Part shown: positions 27,498 to 38,584 of the stretch, in pieces
Numbering within the stretch: the stretch's first letter is position 1
Layout of the letters: the number at the start of each line of letters is the position of its first letter
DNA from: Bifidobacterium choerinum
GTDB lineage: Bacteria > Actinomycetota > Actinomycetes > Actinomycetales > Bifidobacteriaceae
DNA length: 64,000 bases
Assembly (NCBI RefSeq): GCF_000741135.1
Contig: NZ_JGYU01000006.1
Location: 1 to 64,000 of the forward strand
Direction: 5' to 3'
Translations under genes and position numbers: made by a program
The notes under the pieces: model-generated
What the model was told of the DNA's origin: nothing
What the model saw: only the letters and a program-made list of their open reading frames with translations
The model's database searches: none

Positions 27498-30329
27498 ATG
27501 GACCACTCAGCAACACCACAGACACACCCGACGCTGCTCGTCGTCGACGGCCACTCGCTCGCCTTCCGCGCGTTCTACGCGCTGCCAGTCGACAACTTCA
27601 GCACGAAGGACGGGCAGGCCACGAACGCCGTATACGGCTTCCTGACGATGCTCTCCCAGGTCATCGAAACCGAGAAGCCCGACCACATCGGCATCGCCTT
27701 CGACGTCAAGGGCGGCACCTTCCGCAACGAACTGCTCACCCAATACAAAGGCACCCGCGAAGCGGCCCCCGAAGAACTGCTCACCCAGCTGCCGCTCATC
27801 CAGCAGGCACTGACCGCACTCGGCGTACGTTGGATCGAAAAACCCGGATACGAAGGCGACGACGTCATCGCCACACTCGCGACGATGGGCGAACACGACG
27901 GCTGCCGTGTCCTCGTTCTGTCCGGCGACCGCGACTCCTTCCAACTCATCGACGACGACGTGACCGTCCTCTACCCGGGCTACCACTTCAAAGACCTCAA
28001 ACACATGGATCCCGCCGCCGTCGAAGCCAAATACCACGTGACGCCGGGGCAATACCCCGACCTCGCCGCACTGCGTGGCGAAACCTCGGACAACATCCCC
28101 GGCGTACCCGGCGTCGGCGACGGCTTCGCCGCCAAGTGGATCAACCAATACGGCAGCCTCGACGCCATCATCGAACACGCCGACGAAATCGGCGGCAAAA
28201 AAGGCGAGGCGCTACGCGACAACATCGATCAGGTCCGCCTCAACCGACGCGTCAACGCACTCGTACGCGACCTCGACCTCGGCGTGACGATCGACGACCT
28301 CGACTACGGCCGCGTCGACGCCGACCTCACCGAACGACTCTTCAACGAACTGCAGTTCGGCGAACGCACCCGCACCAAACTGCTCACCACCTTCAACACC
28401 GCACCCGACGACACCCCGACACCGGCCCCCGCAATCCCCACCATCATCGAACCACTCGTCGACGCCCTCACCGACACCGCATCCCTGACGATGTGGATCG
28501 AACAATACTGCCCTCCAGCCGATCCCACCGAAGAGCGACCCGACCCCACCCTCGACATCACCGCCGAATACGACCACCAAAGCACCCAATGCGCCGACGC
28601 CGTACGCCGCTCATGGACGCTCTACATCGACGGCGACGCCAAACCCGGCCACGCCAGCGCGCACATGGCCGCCATCATCGCCGGCGCACACGCCGTCGCC
28701 TTCGACCCGGCCGACCCGCGCTACCACGACACACTGCGCACCCTGCTCGACACCCACGCAGACAGCCTCAGCGTCCACGGATACAAGGAACACCTCCACA
28801 TGCTCGCCGCAGCCGACCTGACCTGCCCCACCGTCCTGTTCGACACCAACCTCGCCGGCTACCTCATCGACCCCGACTTCCAAGGAGGCAGCCTCGAGGA
28901 ATGCGCCGCCCACTTCCTCGACATCCACCTCGACGACCACGACGACACACCCAAACAAGGCACCCTCGGATTCGAAGACAACGACGACCAGGACGACGAC
29001 CCCGCACAACGCTGCATCGACCATGCAGCCGTCGTCGCCGCGCTCGCACGCAGACTCGCACCCGAACTTGAACGCCGCGAGCAATACCCGCTGCTGCGCG
29101 ACATCGAACTGCCGACCTCACGCGTCCTGTTCCATATGGAGCGCACCGGCGCAAGCGTCGACCGCGCCCGCCTCGACGAGCTGCACACGCAGTTCGCCGA
29201 CGAATCGGCGCAGATGGAGGCCATCGCCGAAAGCGCCGCCGGCCGCAGCATCAACCTGCAGAGCCCCAAGCAGCTCGGCGTCGTCCTGTTCGAGGAGATG
29301 GGGCTGAAGCCGACGAAGAAGACGAAGAAGGGCGCGTACACGACGAACGCCGCCGCGTTGCAGACGCTGTACGCGACAAGCGAGGAGGGGTCGAAGGCGA
29401 ACGAGTTCCTCGGCGCGCTGCTGCGGCACCGCGAGACGAACAAGCTCAAGCAGATCGTCGAGACGCTCATCGACGCGATCAACCCGAAGGACGGACGCAT
29501 CCACACGACCTTCACGCAGACGGTCACGGCGACCGGACGGTTGAGCTCGGTAGACCCGAATCTGCAGAACATCCCGAACCGCAACGCCGACGGCCGCGAG
29601 ATCCGTTCCGGCTTCGTGCCGGGGGAGGGCTTCGTCGACCTGCTCAGCGCCGACTACTCGCAGGTCGAGCTGCGCATCATGGCCGACCTGTCCGGCGACG
29701 AGGCGCTCATCGAGGCCTTCCGCTCGGGCGCCGACTTCCACCGCTACGTCGCCAGCCTCGTCTTCGGCATCCCGGTCGACGAGGTCACGCCGGACGAACG
29801 CAGCCGCGTCAAGGCGATGAGCTACGGCCTGGCCTACGGACTGAGCACCTACGGTCTGTCGAAGCAGCTCGGCATCTCGAACGGCGAGGCGACGAAGCTG
29901 CGCGACCAGTACTTCGAGACCTTCGGCAAGGTGCACGACTATCTCGAATCGCTTGTGGCCGACGCGCGGCGCACCGGCTACACCGAGACGATCTTCGGGC
30001 GCCGCCGCTACTTCCCGGACCTCAACTCGCCGAACCGGCAGCGCCGCGACGCCGCCGAACGCGGCGCGCTCAACGCGCCGATCCAGGGGTCGGCCGCCGA
30101 CATCATGAAGATCGCGATGATCCGCGCCGACCGTGCGCTGCGCGACGCGAAGCTCGCAAGCCGCATCGTGCTGCAGATCCACGACGAACTCGTCGTCGAG
30201 CTCGCCGCCGGCGAGGTCGACGAGGTGATCGCGCTCGTCAAGGACGCGATGGAGCATGCCGTCGACCTCGCGGTACCGCTCGACGTCTCCACCGGCGTCG
30301 GCACCGACTGGCAGCGCGCCGCCCACTGA
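27498..30329 (+). CDS. polA: DNA polymerase I
   Basis: 943 residues. The N-terminal 5' nuclease (about 14-300) has LVVDGHSLAFRAFYALP, GDDVIATL and a helix-hairpin-helix at GVPGVGDGFA. A 3'-5' exonuclease-like middle domain (about 330-550) lacks an obvious proofreading DxE set. The polymerase domain has motif A SADYSQVELRI (about 716), motif B RSRVKAMSYGLAYG and motif C QIHDELVVE. It fills gaps in repair and Okazaki processing. Odd point: codon use changes inside the gene near 29140-29280; upstream prefers GAA, CAA, AAA and ACC, downstream GAG, CAG, AAG and ACG. No good ribosome site precedes the ATG. Confidence 0.96.
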   Translation: MDHSATPQTHPTLLVVDGHSLAFRAFYALPVDNFSTKDGQATNAVYGFLTMLSQVIETEKPDHIGIAFDVKGGTFRNELLTQYKGTREAAPEELLTQLPLIQQALTALGVRWIEKPGYEGDDVIATLATMGEHDGCRVLVLSGDRDSFQLIDDDVTVLYPGYHFKDLKHMDPAAVEAKYHVTPGQYPDLAALRGETSDNIPGVPGVGDGFAAKWINQYGSLDAIIEHADEIGGKKGEALRDNIDQVRLNRRVNALVRDLDLGVTIDDLDYGRVDADLTERLFNELQFGERTRTKLLTTFNTAPDDTPTPAPAIPTIIEPLVDALTDTASLTMWIEQYCPPADPTEERPDPTLDITAEYDHQSTQCADAVRRSWTLYIDGDAKPGHASAHMAAIIAGAHAVAFDPADPRYHDTLRTLLDTHADSLSVHGYKEHLHMLAAADLTCPTVLFDTNLAGYLIDPDFQGGSLEECAAHFLDIHLDDHDDTPKQGTLGFEDNDDQDDDPAQRCIDHAAVVAALARRLAPELERREQYPLLRDIELPTSRVLFHMERTGASVDRARLDELHTQFADESAQMEAIAESAAGRSINLQSPKQLGVVLFEEMGLKPTKKTKKGAYTTNAAALQTLYATSEEGSKANEFLGALLRHRETNKLKQIVETLIDAINPKDGRIHTTFTQTVTATGRLSSVDPNLQNIPNRNADGREIRSGFVPGEGFVDLLSADYSQVELRIMADLSGDEALIEAFRSGADFHRYVASLVFGIPVDEVTPDERSRVKAMSYGLAYGLSTYGLSKQLGISNGEATKLRDQYFETFGKVHDYLESLVADARRTGYTETIFGRRRYFPDLNSPNRQRRDAAERGALNAPIQGSAADIMKIAMIRADRALRDAKLASRIVLQIHDELVVELAAGEVDEVIALVKDAMEHAVDLAVPLDVSTGVGTDWQRAAH

Positions 30330-30400
30330 CCCAAGGCCTCCCGTTTCGGTGGGGCCTTTCACACTGCAAAGTAATCAGTAACTTACGAAAAGGAAGCTTC

Positions 30401-31321
30401 ATGACAAGCCTCAAGCAAACCGTCGACGTGCTCGAGACACTGTATCCACTGCGATATGCGGAATCATGGGACCATCCCGGGCTCATCGTCGGTGACCTCA
30501 CCGATCCGGCCGACTCAATCGTGTTCGCGGCCGATCCGACGATGGACGTCGTCCGCGACGCCGTCGAAAACGGCGCGCAGCTGCTCGTCTGCCACCATCC
30601 GCTGTTCTTCCGCGCCGTGCACGAGGTCTCCGGCCGTACGTTCCGCGGCGAGATCGTCTCGACGCTCTACCGCGGGCACTGCGCGCTGTGGGTCGGCCAC
30701 ACGAATGCCGACGCCGCCTGGCGCGGCGTCGGCATGGCGGCGGCCGACGCCTTCGGCCTCGTCGACCAGGTGCCGATGGTGCCGATCGACGACGCGAGCA
30801 CGCCGCACGCCGTCGGCCTCGGCCGAGTCGGCAGGCTGCCGGAGCCGATGACGCTGCGCGCCTTCGCCGACCATGTCGCGCAGGCGCTGCCGGCCACGCG
30901 CTACGGAATCCAGGTCGCCGGCGACCTCGACGCGCCGGTGCGCACCGTCGGCGTGCTGCCCGGCTCGGGCGACTCGATGTTCAACGAGGTGAACGCGCTC
31001 GGCGTCGACGTCTACGTCACGAGCGACCTGCGCCACCATCCGGCGACCGACGAATTGCAGCAGAGCCTGTACGAGGCGGCGATGCGCGAGGACGGCGTTC
31101 CGCTCGGGCACGGCGACGGCCATATGCGCCCCGCGCTCATCAACACGCCGCACAGCGCCATCGAATCGCTGTGGTTCTCCTACGCGCTCGAGGACGTGCC
31201 GAACGCCGTCGAGCTCGCGACCGGATCGCGCCCGCAGGTGCGCTGGAACCGCACGAACACCGACCCGTGGAACCTGTCGCTGGGCGCGAACTTCTCGAGG
31301 GGGGACGTCGATGGCCGCTGA
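30401..31321 (+). CDS. NIF3-like dinuclear metal-centre protein
   Basis: 306 residues of the NIF3/YbgI family, hexameric toroids with two metal ions per subunit. Visible ligands: His-His in LLVCHHPLFF (about 67), HTNADAA, and the C-terminal GHGDGHMRPALIN. The family is sometimes annotated as GTP cyclohydrolase I type 2, but no firm activity is established. The start follows AAAAGGAAG. The stop overlaps the start of the next NUDIX gene by 11 bp, indicating coupling. Confidence 0.92.
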   Translation: MTSLKQTVDVLETLYPLRYAESWDHPGLIVGDLTDPADSIVFAADPTMDVVRDAVENGAQLLVCHHPLFFRAVHEVSGRTFRGEIVSTLYRGHCALWVGHTNADAAWRGVGMAAADAFGLVDQVPMVPIDDASTPHAVGLGRVGRLPEPMTLRAFADHVAQALPATRYGIQVAGDLDAPVRTVGVLPGSGDSMFNEVNALGVDVYVTSDLRHHPATDELQQSLYEAAMREDGVPLGHGDGHMRPALINTPHSAIESLWFSYALEDVPNAVELATGSRPQVRWNRTNTDPWNLSLGANFSRGDVDGR

Positions 31322-31961
31322 ACACGGACGGACGGACGAACGGGAGGGGAAGGTGCTCGGCGCGCGGCTCGCGCCGCTGTTCGACGCCACCTCCGACGGC
31401 ATCGACATGGATGTGCCGGCGCGCATCGTGGCCAGCGAGACGAAGTACCACGGCGCGATCTTCAGCGTCGAGGACCGCACGGTGGCGCTGACGCGCAACG
31501 GCGGCGGCGAGACGCTCATCCACAGGCAGGTCGTCGTGCACGCGCCGTGTGTCGTCATGCTCGTGCACGACATGCGCACCGACCGCTATCTCGTCGAACG
31601 CGAATACCGTGCCGGATCGAACATCACGACGATCGGGCTGCCGGCGGGACTCATCGACGCCGGCGAGGACCCGCGGCAGGCGATGCTGCGCGAATTGCGC
31701 GAGGAGACCGGCGTCATCCCCGATGATGTCGACGTCGATCCCGCCGGATCCTATTACTCGTCGGAGGGCATGACGGACGAGCTTGCGCACATCGCCGTGC
31801 TCCATCTGCATGGATGGGGTCAGGGGGAGTGTCGATTCGACGCCGACGAGCACGTCGAATCGGCATGGGTCGACTGGCCGACGCTGCTGACGCTGCCGAT
31901 CACGGCGTCGAACTCGATCATCGCGATACAGCACGAGCGGATTCGCCGCCTGGGTGCATGA
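31311..31961 (+). CDS. NUDIX hydrolase, ADP-ribose pyrophosphatase type
   Basis: 216 residues with a canonical Nudix box GLIDAGEDPRQAMLRELREE-TGV at about 110-132, preceded by IGLPA. The upstream ETLIHRQVVVHAPCVVMLV and YLVEREYRAGSN strands match the ADP-ribose pyrophosphatase subfamily, which cleaves ADP-ribose to AMP and ribose-5-phosphate. Unlike the NUDIX gene at 25.9 kb, its catalytic box is intact. The ATG overlaps the NIF3-like gene, with a GAGGGGGG ribosome site. A small 9-bp hairpin (31970-31993) follows. Confidence 0.92.
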   Translation: MAAEHGRTDEREGKVLGARLAPLFDATSDGIDMDVPARIVASETKYHGAIFSVEDRTVALTRNGGGETLIHRQVVVHAPCVVMLVHDMRTDRYLVEREYRAGSNITTIGLPAGLIDAGEDPRQAMLRELREETGVIPDDVDVDPAGSYYSSEGMTDELAHIAVLHLHGWGQGECRFDADEHVESAWVDWPTLLTLPITASNSIIAIQHERIRRLGA

Positions 31962-32039
31962 CGCGGACGCGAGGCCGCCTATGCGCGGCCTCGACACTAT
32001 CCGATGGACGAAACTCACGAAGGCATGGCGTGGATGTGC

Positions 32040-32045
32040 CATACT
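32040..32045 (+). promoter_or_regulatory. Putative -10 box CATACT for leaderless glgX
   Basis: CATACT ends 6 nt before the glgX ATG; no convincing Shine-Dalgarno sequence fits in between. Confidence 0.4.
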
Positions 32046-32051
32046 GAAAGC

Positions 32052-34196
<2,145 letters not shown>

Positions 34197-34240
34197 CGCG
34201 TCGTCCTCATGCGCGCCGGCGACGCGACCGCGCATGAGGG

Positions 34241-34287
34241 ATATGGAGGGCCCCGATGTCCGTATCGGACATCGGGGCCCTCCATAT
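34241..34287. terminator. Bidirectional terminator with a 22-bp perfect stem
   Basis: Arms 34241-34262 and 34266-34287 are perfect reverse complements with a 3-nt loop, between the convergent glgX and membrane-protein genes. Confidence 0.85.
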
Positions 34288-34297
34288 GCCGTCGCCG

Positions 34298-35548
34298 TCA
34301 GTTGCGGGCGAGCTGCGACGCGACCTGCTGACGCTGCTCGTTCGTGTCGACCTGCGCGGCGAGCACCGGCGAATTGGTGTCGGTCAGGACGGTGTTGAAT
34401 CCGGAGCTCTCCTCGTCGCTGATCAGGTTGTCGAGCTTGTCGGTGTTGACGACGTCGTGCGCGATGAGCTGCTGCTGGATGCGGTCCGCCTCGATCGCCG
34501 CAATCTGCCGCGAAAAGCCGATGAACCATCCGAGGAACAGCATCGCCGCAAGCGCCTCGACGTTCGTGAGCGTGTTCTCGCCCTGCAGCCATGAGACGCC
34601 GGCGATGACGCAGACGAGGATTGCGATGTCGGAGATGACGAAGAACGCGCGGCTGAGCTGCGGGGCGAGCCATGGGAGCGCGATGAGCAGGGCGAACATG
34701 ACGCAGGGCATGCCGCGGGCGAACACATTGTGCAGGATCGGGTGCGGCGTGTAGCGGAAGGTGCCGATGCCGATGAACGCGATGCCGGAGAGCGTCAGCA
34801 GGATCGACAGCAATGTGATGCGTACCTTGAAGCGGGGGATGTGGTAGGAGACCTGCGGGTTGCGGATGCCGATGGAGCCGTTGGGGCGGACGACCTGGTA
34901 GGTGGCGATGAGTTCGGAGATCGCGAAGTAGGTGATGATGATGATCGACAGGCCGCCGAAGACGAGCGTGATGTTGAACATGCTTGCGGCGAAGGTCGTG
35001 CGGTCGCCGAGTTCGGAGAAGTTGTTGCGGAACCAGTGGGGGTCGTTCGTCGTCGAGCAGGCGGTGCCGACGCCGGCGACGACGAAGAACGGCAGCAGCG
35101 AGGCGAGCGTCTTCGCGTTCATCAGCTCGGCCTGCACGAAGGTGAGATAGCCGCAGACGCCGGCGAAGGTCGCGGTGAGCGCCGGCAGGTACATTTCAAA
35201 GATCGCCTTGCCCATCATCGAGTTGAGCACCCAGAACAACGTGTAGCTCGTCAAGAACAGCGTGACCGCGTAGACGAAGGACAGTGCGACGATCTCGAAG
35301 GCGCGGCGCAGATGGACCGCCCACATGACGTGTTCGTTGAGCGTCCTGATGCGATGCGTGTATCCGGTGACGAACGAGATGACGCCGCAGGCGGCGACGA
35401 GTGCGGCGGCGGCCATGAATCGACGTTGGGACAGCTGCCAGATGGCGGGCGCCCATCGCAGATAGGCCATGATCGCGAGGCCGCCGGCCACCGCGCAGCA
35501 AAAGAACGAGATTAAGCCGGCTGATTCGGCCCTCTGATGACGTTTCAT
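34298..35548 (-). CDS. Polytopic membrane protein of unknown function
   Basis: 416 residues with about ten to eleven hydrophobic helices and a hydrophilic C-terminal tail rich in Gln, Asn and Asp. The cytoplasmic loop contains RTTFAASMFNITLVFGG and a later RYTPHPILHNVFARGMPCVMF, vaguely like DUF998-type membrane proteins, but I do not recognise it firmly. There is no catalytic signature. The start is set by GAAAGGG five bases upstream. It is divergent from tRNA-Pro and convergent with glgX; no partner gene is apparent. Confidence 0.8.
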   Translation of the reverse strand: MKRHQRAESAGLISFFCCAVAGGLAIMAYLRWAPAIWQLSQRRFMAAAALVAACGVISFVTGYTHRIRTLNEHVMWAVHLRRAFEIVALSFVYAVTLFLTSYTLFWVLNSMMGKAIFEMYLPALTATFAGVCGYLTFVQAELMNAKTLASLLPFFVVAGVGTACSTTNDPHWFRNNFSELGDRTTFAASMFNITLVFGGLSIIIITYFAISELIATYQVVRPNGSIGIRNPQVSYHIPRFKVRITLLSILLTLSGIAFIGIGTFRYTPHPILHNVFARGMPCVMFALLIALPWLAPQLSRAFFVISDIAILVCVIAGVSWLQGENTLTNVEALAAMLFLGWFIGFSRQIAAIEADRIQQQLIAHDVVNTDKLDNLISDEESSGFNTVLTDTNSPVLAAQVDTNEQRQQVASQLARN

Positions 35549-35646
35549 GGTTTCCCTTTCCGGTACGACACTCCACATTGTAACGAGGTGGCCGCAAGTC
35601 ATGGTATTATTTCTTCTTGTGCCTGAAGGCGGGTGCCTTGGCATGA

Positions 35647-35720
35647 CGGGCTGTGGCGCAGTTTGGTAGCGCGTCTGCTTTGGGAGCAGAATGTCGCAGG
35701 TTCAAATCCTGTCAGCCCGA
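35647..35720 (+). tRNA. tRNA-Pro, anticodon TGG
   Basis: 74 nt, CCA not encoded. Acceptor CGGGCTG/CAGCCCG; anticodon stem TCTGC/GCAGA with loop TTTGGGA giving TGG; T-arm with GGTTCAAATCC. A TATTAT -10-like box lies at 35605-35610. Confidence 0.95.
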
Positions 35721-35732
35721 CGGAGATACTCG

Positions 35733-35759
35733 GAGCCACCCTTCACGGGTGGTTCTTTT
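35733..35759 (+). terminator. Intrinsic terminator after tRNA-Pro
   Basis: 9-bp stem (35733-35741 with 35747-35755) followed by TTTT. Confidence 0.85.
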
Positions 35760-35791
35760 GCGATAGTTCCGTATTCGGACAGGAGGGGCGT

Positions 35792-36178
35792 ATGAGCGCG
35801 AACGCCGATGACCGTCATGCGCTCGAGCAGCTCGCCGAGGAGTCGCGGCATGAGCAGATCTCCTACTACCGCAAGCCGTTCATGGTGCTGTGGGCGGCGG
35901 TGCAGGAATCGTCGGCGGAACTCGTCGAGGACTACGGCATGTCGCCAGAGCTCGCCCAGCTGTGGGTCGCGGAGCGGCTGCGGCAGGTGTGCGATTCGCT
36001 CGTCGACCGTCTCGCCGAACGCGCGGTCGGCCACGGTGTGAGCAAGTCGAACGTGTCGCGCGCGGCGGGGGCGAGTCCGACGAACGCGCTGCGGCGCTTT
36101 CCGCGGCTGCGTGACCTCGACGAAGGGCGCACGCCGAGGCGCACGCTCATCGACGACGTCCTCGATTCGCTCGACTGA
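35792..36178 (+). CDS. Small protein with a possible helix-turn-helix
   Basis: 128 residues, mostly helical and charged. A stretch at about 84-106 (GVSKSNVSRAAGASPTNALR) looks like a helix-turn-helix with a Ser/Thr-rich recognition helix, suggesting DNA binding, but I do not recognise the family. The start has an excellent AGGAGGGG ribosome site. It follows the tRNA-Pro terminator, so it must have its own promoter in a very short gap or use read-through. Confidence 0.75.
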   Translation: MSANADDRHALEQLAEESRHEQISYYRKPFMVLWAAVQESSAELVEDYGMSPELAQLWVAERLRQVCDSLVDRLAERAVGHGVSKSNVSRAAGASPTNALRRFPRLRDLDEGRTPRRTLIDDVLDSLD

Positions 36179-36356
36179 CCGTCCTCCGGCGGCCGCTTTT
36201 GCCGATTGCTGATCCGTTTCCGATTCCCCGTCGACGATTTTTTGTTGCATATGCGACGGCTGTCCACATCGATTGGTCCGTTTCGGCCGCGACACGCCGT
36301 GTTCGGGACCGTCCGTACACATGTCCCCGTCGCAGTGGACATGCGCGCCCATGACG

Positions 36357-36393
36357 TCGGATAGTGGAACGACGACGTTGTTCCACCATCCGA
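36357..36393 (+). promoter_or_regulatory. Hairpin/operator touching the ribosome site of the M23 gene
   Basis: Arms 36357-36370 and 36380-36393 form a 14-bp inverted repeat with one mismatch and a 9-nt loop. The right arm ends inside the start of AAGGAGG (36393-36399), 13 bp before the ATG. The rest of the gap 36179-36356 holds no gene I can support. Confidence 0.5.
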
Positions 36394-36405
36394 AGGAGGA
36401 GTCAT

Positions 36406-36990
36406 ATGGGACATCATGATGAGCAGGCACGCGCACGCCGGGTCCGGCGCAGAAGGCGCCTCGAGGCGATGCGCGGACGCCGGCGGCTCAATGCGCTCGT
36501 TGCGGCGTCGACGCTGGTCGTCGCCGCAACGACGATGGTCGCCCTCGGCGTGCGCACGGGCGACTGCGTCTACGCCGAGGGAGGCTGCGAGCCGTCGATG
36601 GTGCTGCCGGTCAGGGGAGGGGCCATCATGGCGCGTTTCGACGGTCCGGCGCAGGTGTGGCTCGCCGGCCACCGAGGCGTCGACATCGAGGCCGACGAGG
36701 GCACGACGCTCGTCGCTCCGGCGGACGGCACGGTCAGCTTCGCCGGAAAGGTGGGCGGCAAATCGGTCGTGAGCATCGCGCACGGCGCATGGACGCTCAC
36801 CTTCGAGCCGGCGGTCACGGCGCTGGCCGTCGGCACGGAGGTGCACCGCGGACGTCCGTTCGGCACCGTGTCCGGGTCGAGCGACCACTGCGACGGCGCA
36901 TGCGTGCATTGGGGCGTGCGCACGACGGGACGCCGGTACGTCGACCCCGAACGGTGGTTGCGCCCGCAGCGCGTCGTGCTTGTCGAATGA
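36406..36990 (+). CDS. M23-family (LytM-type) peptidase-like secreted protein
   Basis: 194 residues: very basic N-terminus, one signal-anchor helix (about 28-47), then a compact LytM domain with MVLPVRGGAIMARFDGP, HRGVDIEA (zinc ligands His89 and Asp93) and CVHWGVRTTG (His168). The first His of the HxH motif is not evident before VHWG, so catalytic competence is uncertain; some LytM proteins act as activators without enzyme activity. It probably acts on peptidoglycan outside the membrane. The stop is 2 bp from the stop of the convergent lipoprotein gene. Confidence 0.82.
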   Translation: MGHHDEQARARRVRRRRRLEAMRGRRRLNALVAASTLVVAATTMVALGVRTGDCVYAEGGCEPSMVLPVRGGAIMARFDGPAQVWLAGHRGVDIEADEGTTLVAPADGTVSFAGKVGGKSVVSIAHGAWTLTFEPAVTALAVGTEVHRGRPFGTVSGSSDHCDGACVHWGVRTTGRRYVDPERWLRPQRVVLVE

Positions 36991-36992
36991 CG

Positions 36993-38468
36993 CTACAGGT
37001 CGGCGTCGGCGAGCGAGATGTAGCCGGGGTCGATGAGCGTCGTCTTGAGGTTGCCGGCGCTCACCGCGACGAGCGGCAGCGCCATCGTCGGCACGCCGTC
37101 GACGGTGTTGAAATGCCCCAGCACCGCCTGCGCGTCGCGCCGGTCGAGCGCGCGGCAGATCTCGGCGATGCCCGCGGCGTTGCCGTTGCGGTCGGCGAGG
37201 CCGGTCATCCACTGCTTGCCGGCGACGATGTTCGGGATGTTGCTCACATACGAGCCGTATCCGGTGACGATCGGCCAGCGGTTCGACGTCACCGGCGCGG
37301 GTCCGCCGTCCCCCCTGCCGCCGTCGTCGGATTTGTCGGCGCCGCCGCTCGGCGCCGATGTCGGCTCCGGCACCTTGCCGCGCTGCACGTCGCGTCGGCC
37401 TGCGATGTTGCCGAGGACGTCGCCGATCGTGATCGACGGGTTGATGTCGGCGGCCGTGCCGACGTAGCCCATGGCCGTCAGCCCCTTGATGACGCCGTCG
37501 GCGACGAAGTCGTTCATCGAGACGACGCCGTCGATCGGCGTGAAGGCGCCCTTGACGTTCGTGTGCAGACGTGACTGGATCTCGGCGGCGGCGTCGTCGC
37601 TTCTGCGCGCCTCGAAGGCCACGTCGCGCCAGTCGTCCGCCGTCGACGAGGCGGACAGCTTGAGCGACGGGCTGACGACGACGCCGGAGCGGAAGTAGGT
37701 ACCGAGCACGCTCCACACGCCTTTGAACGCATCGCGCGCGAACCGCTGCTCGTCGCCCGGGTGCGCCGCCTCGCCGTCGAAGGGCAGCATGATCTCGATG
37801 CGCTTGGGGTTGTCCTTGCTCGTCTTGTCGAGTTCGAGCTTGTTGACGAGCTGCTGCGCCTGCATGCGGCCGATCTGCTCGGCGTCGCAGATCGACACGA
37901 AGGCGTCGGGCGTAAAGCCGGGGATGCGCGTCGACAGGACGACGACGTGCGCCCCGGCCTTCTTCGCCCGGTTGAGCGCGTCGGCGGTGCGCCGAAGCGC
38001 CTCGTCGGCCTTCGCGCCGTCGCCCCTCGCCGCGTCGAGCGTCTGCGTCGCATAGTCGCCGTAGTACTTCGTCGATTCGGCGGTGCGCACCGCCGGCGCG
38101 ACGACGAGCGTGCGGCCGCCGTCGTTGCCTTCGATGTGCTCATGGACGTAGTCCTCGATGCTGCGGCTCTGCTTGTCGAGGTCGGCGTCGGCGTGCGTCG
38201 TGACGTCGCCGTCGTCGAATCCGCGGTCCGCGAGCGCGTCCGACGTGGCGTCGACGAGACGGTTCCAGGTGTTGAGCGGCACGTTCTGTGAGATCGTGAA
38301 GCTGTCGGTCGGCACGAACATCGCCACCGTCCCGGCCGTTGCGCTCGGCGCCGACGACGGCGGCGCGTCGGTCGCTGATCGCGAGCAGGCGGCCAGTGGA
38401 ATCGTCAGGCCGCAGCACAGCGCCATCGCCATGCAGCGCCGCAGAATGGAAGGACCCGTGAGGGGCAT
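36993..38468 (-). CDS. Sugar-binding-type (periplasmic binding protein I-like) lipoprotein
   Basis: 491 residues. A lipoprotein signal peptide has lipobox LAAC at about residues 25-28; then a two-lobed periplasmic-binding-protein I fold resembling the ribose/xylose family: LVVAPAVRTAES, AHVVVLSTRIPGF, and SICDAEQIGRMQAQQLVNKL as the ligand-contact region. A Gly/Asp-rich low-complexity insert lies at about residues 375-400. No ABC permease or ATPase gene is adjacent, so it is an orphan binding protein, perhaps serving a distant transporter or acting as a sensor. Confidence 0.8.
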   Translation of the reverse strand: MPLTGPSILRRCMAMALCCGLTIPLAACSRSATDAPPSSAPSATAGTVAMFVPTDSFTISQNVPLNTWNRLVDATSDALADRGFDDGDVTTHADADLDKQSRSIEDYVHEHIEGNDGGRTLVVAPAVRTAESTKYYGDYATQTLDAARGDGAKADEALRRTADALNRAKKAGAHVVVLSTRIPGFTPDAFVSICDAEQIGRMQAQQLVNKLELDKTSKDNPKRIEIMLPFDGEAAHPGDEQRFARDAFKGVWSVLGTYFRSGVVVSPSLKLSASSTADDWRDVAFEARRSDDAAAEIQSRLHTNVKGAFTPIDGVVSMNDFVADGVIKGLTAMGYVGTAADINPSITIGDVLGNIAGRRDVQRGKVPEPTSAPSGGADKSDDGGRGDGGPAPVTSNRWPIVTGYGSYVSNIPNIVAGKQWMTGLADRNGNAAGIAEICRALDRRDAQAVLGHFNTVDGVPTMALPLVAVSAGNLKTTLIDPGYISLADADL

Positions 38469-38535
38469 GCCGTACCGCTTTCTTGTGGGGAATGGGACGG
38501 GAACGATTGTACCCGAGGAAGTCGGCAAGACGCAT

Positions 38536-38570
38536 GATGCCTCCCTCCCCGGTTGCGGGAGGGAGGCATC
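38536..38570 (-). terminator. Hairpin terminator after icd
   Basis: 14-bp perfect stem (38536-38549 with 38557-38570), 7-nt loop, downstream of icd on the minus strand. Confidence 0.8.
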
Positions 38571-38584
38571 GGGGGCGTATGGGA

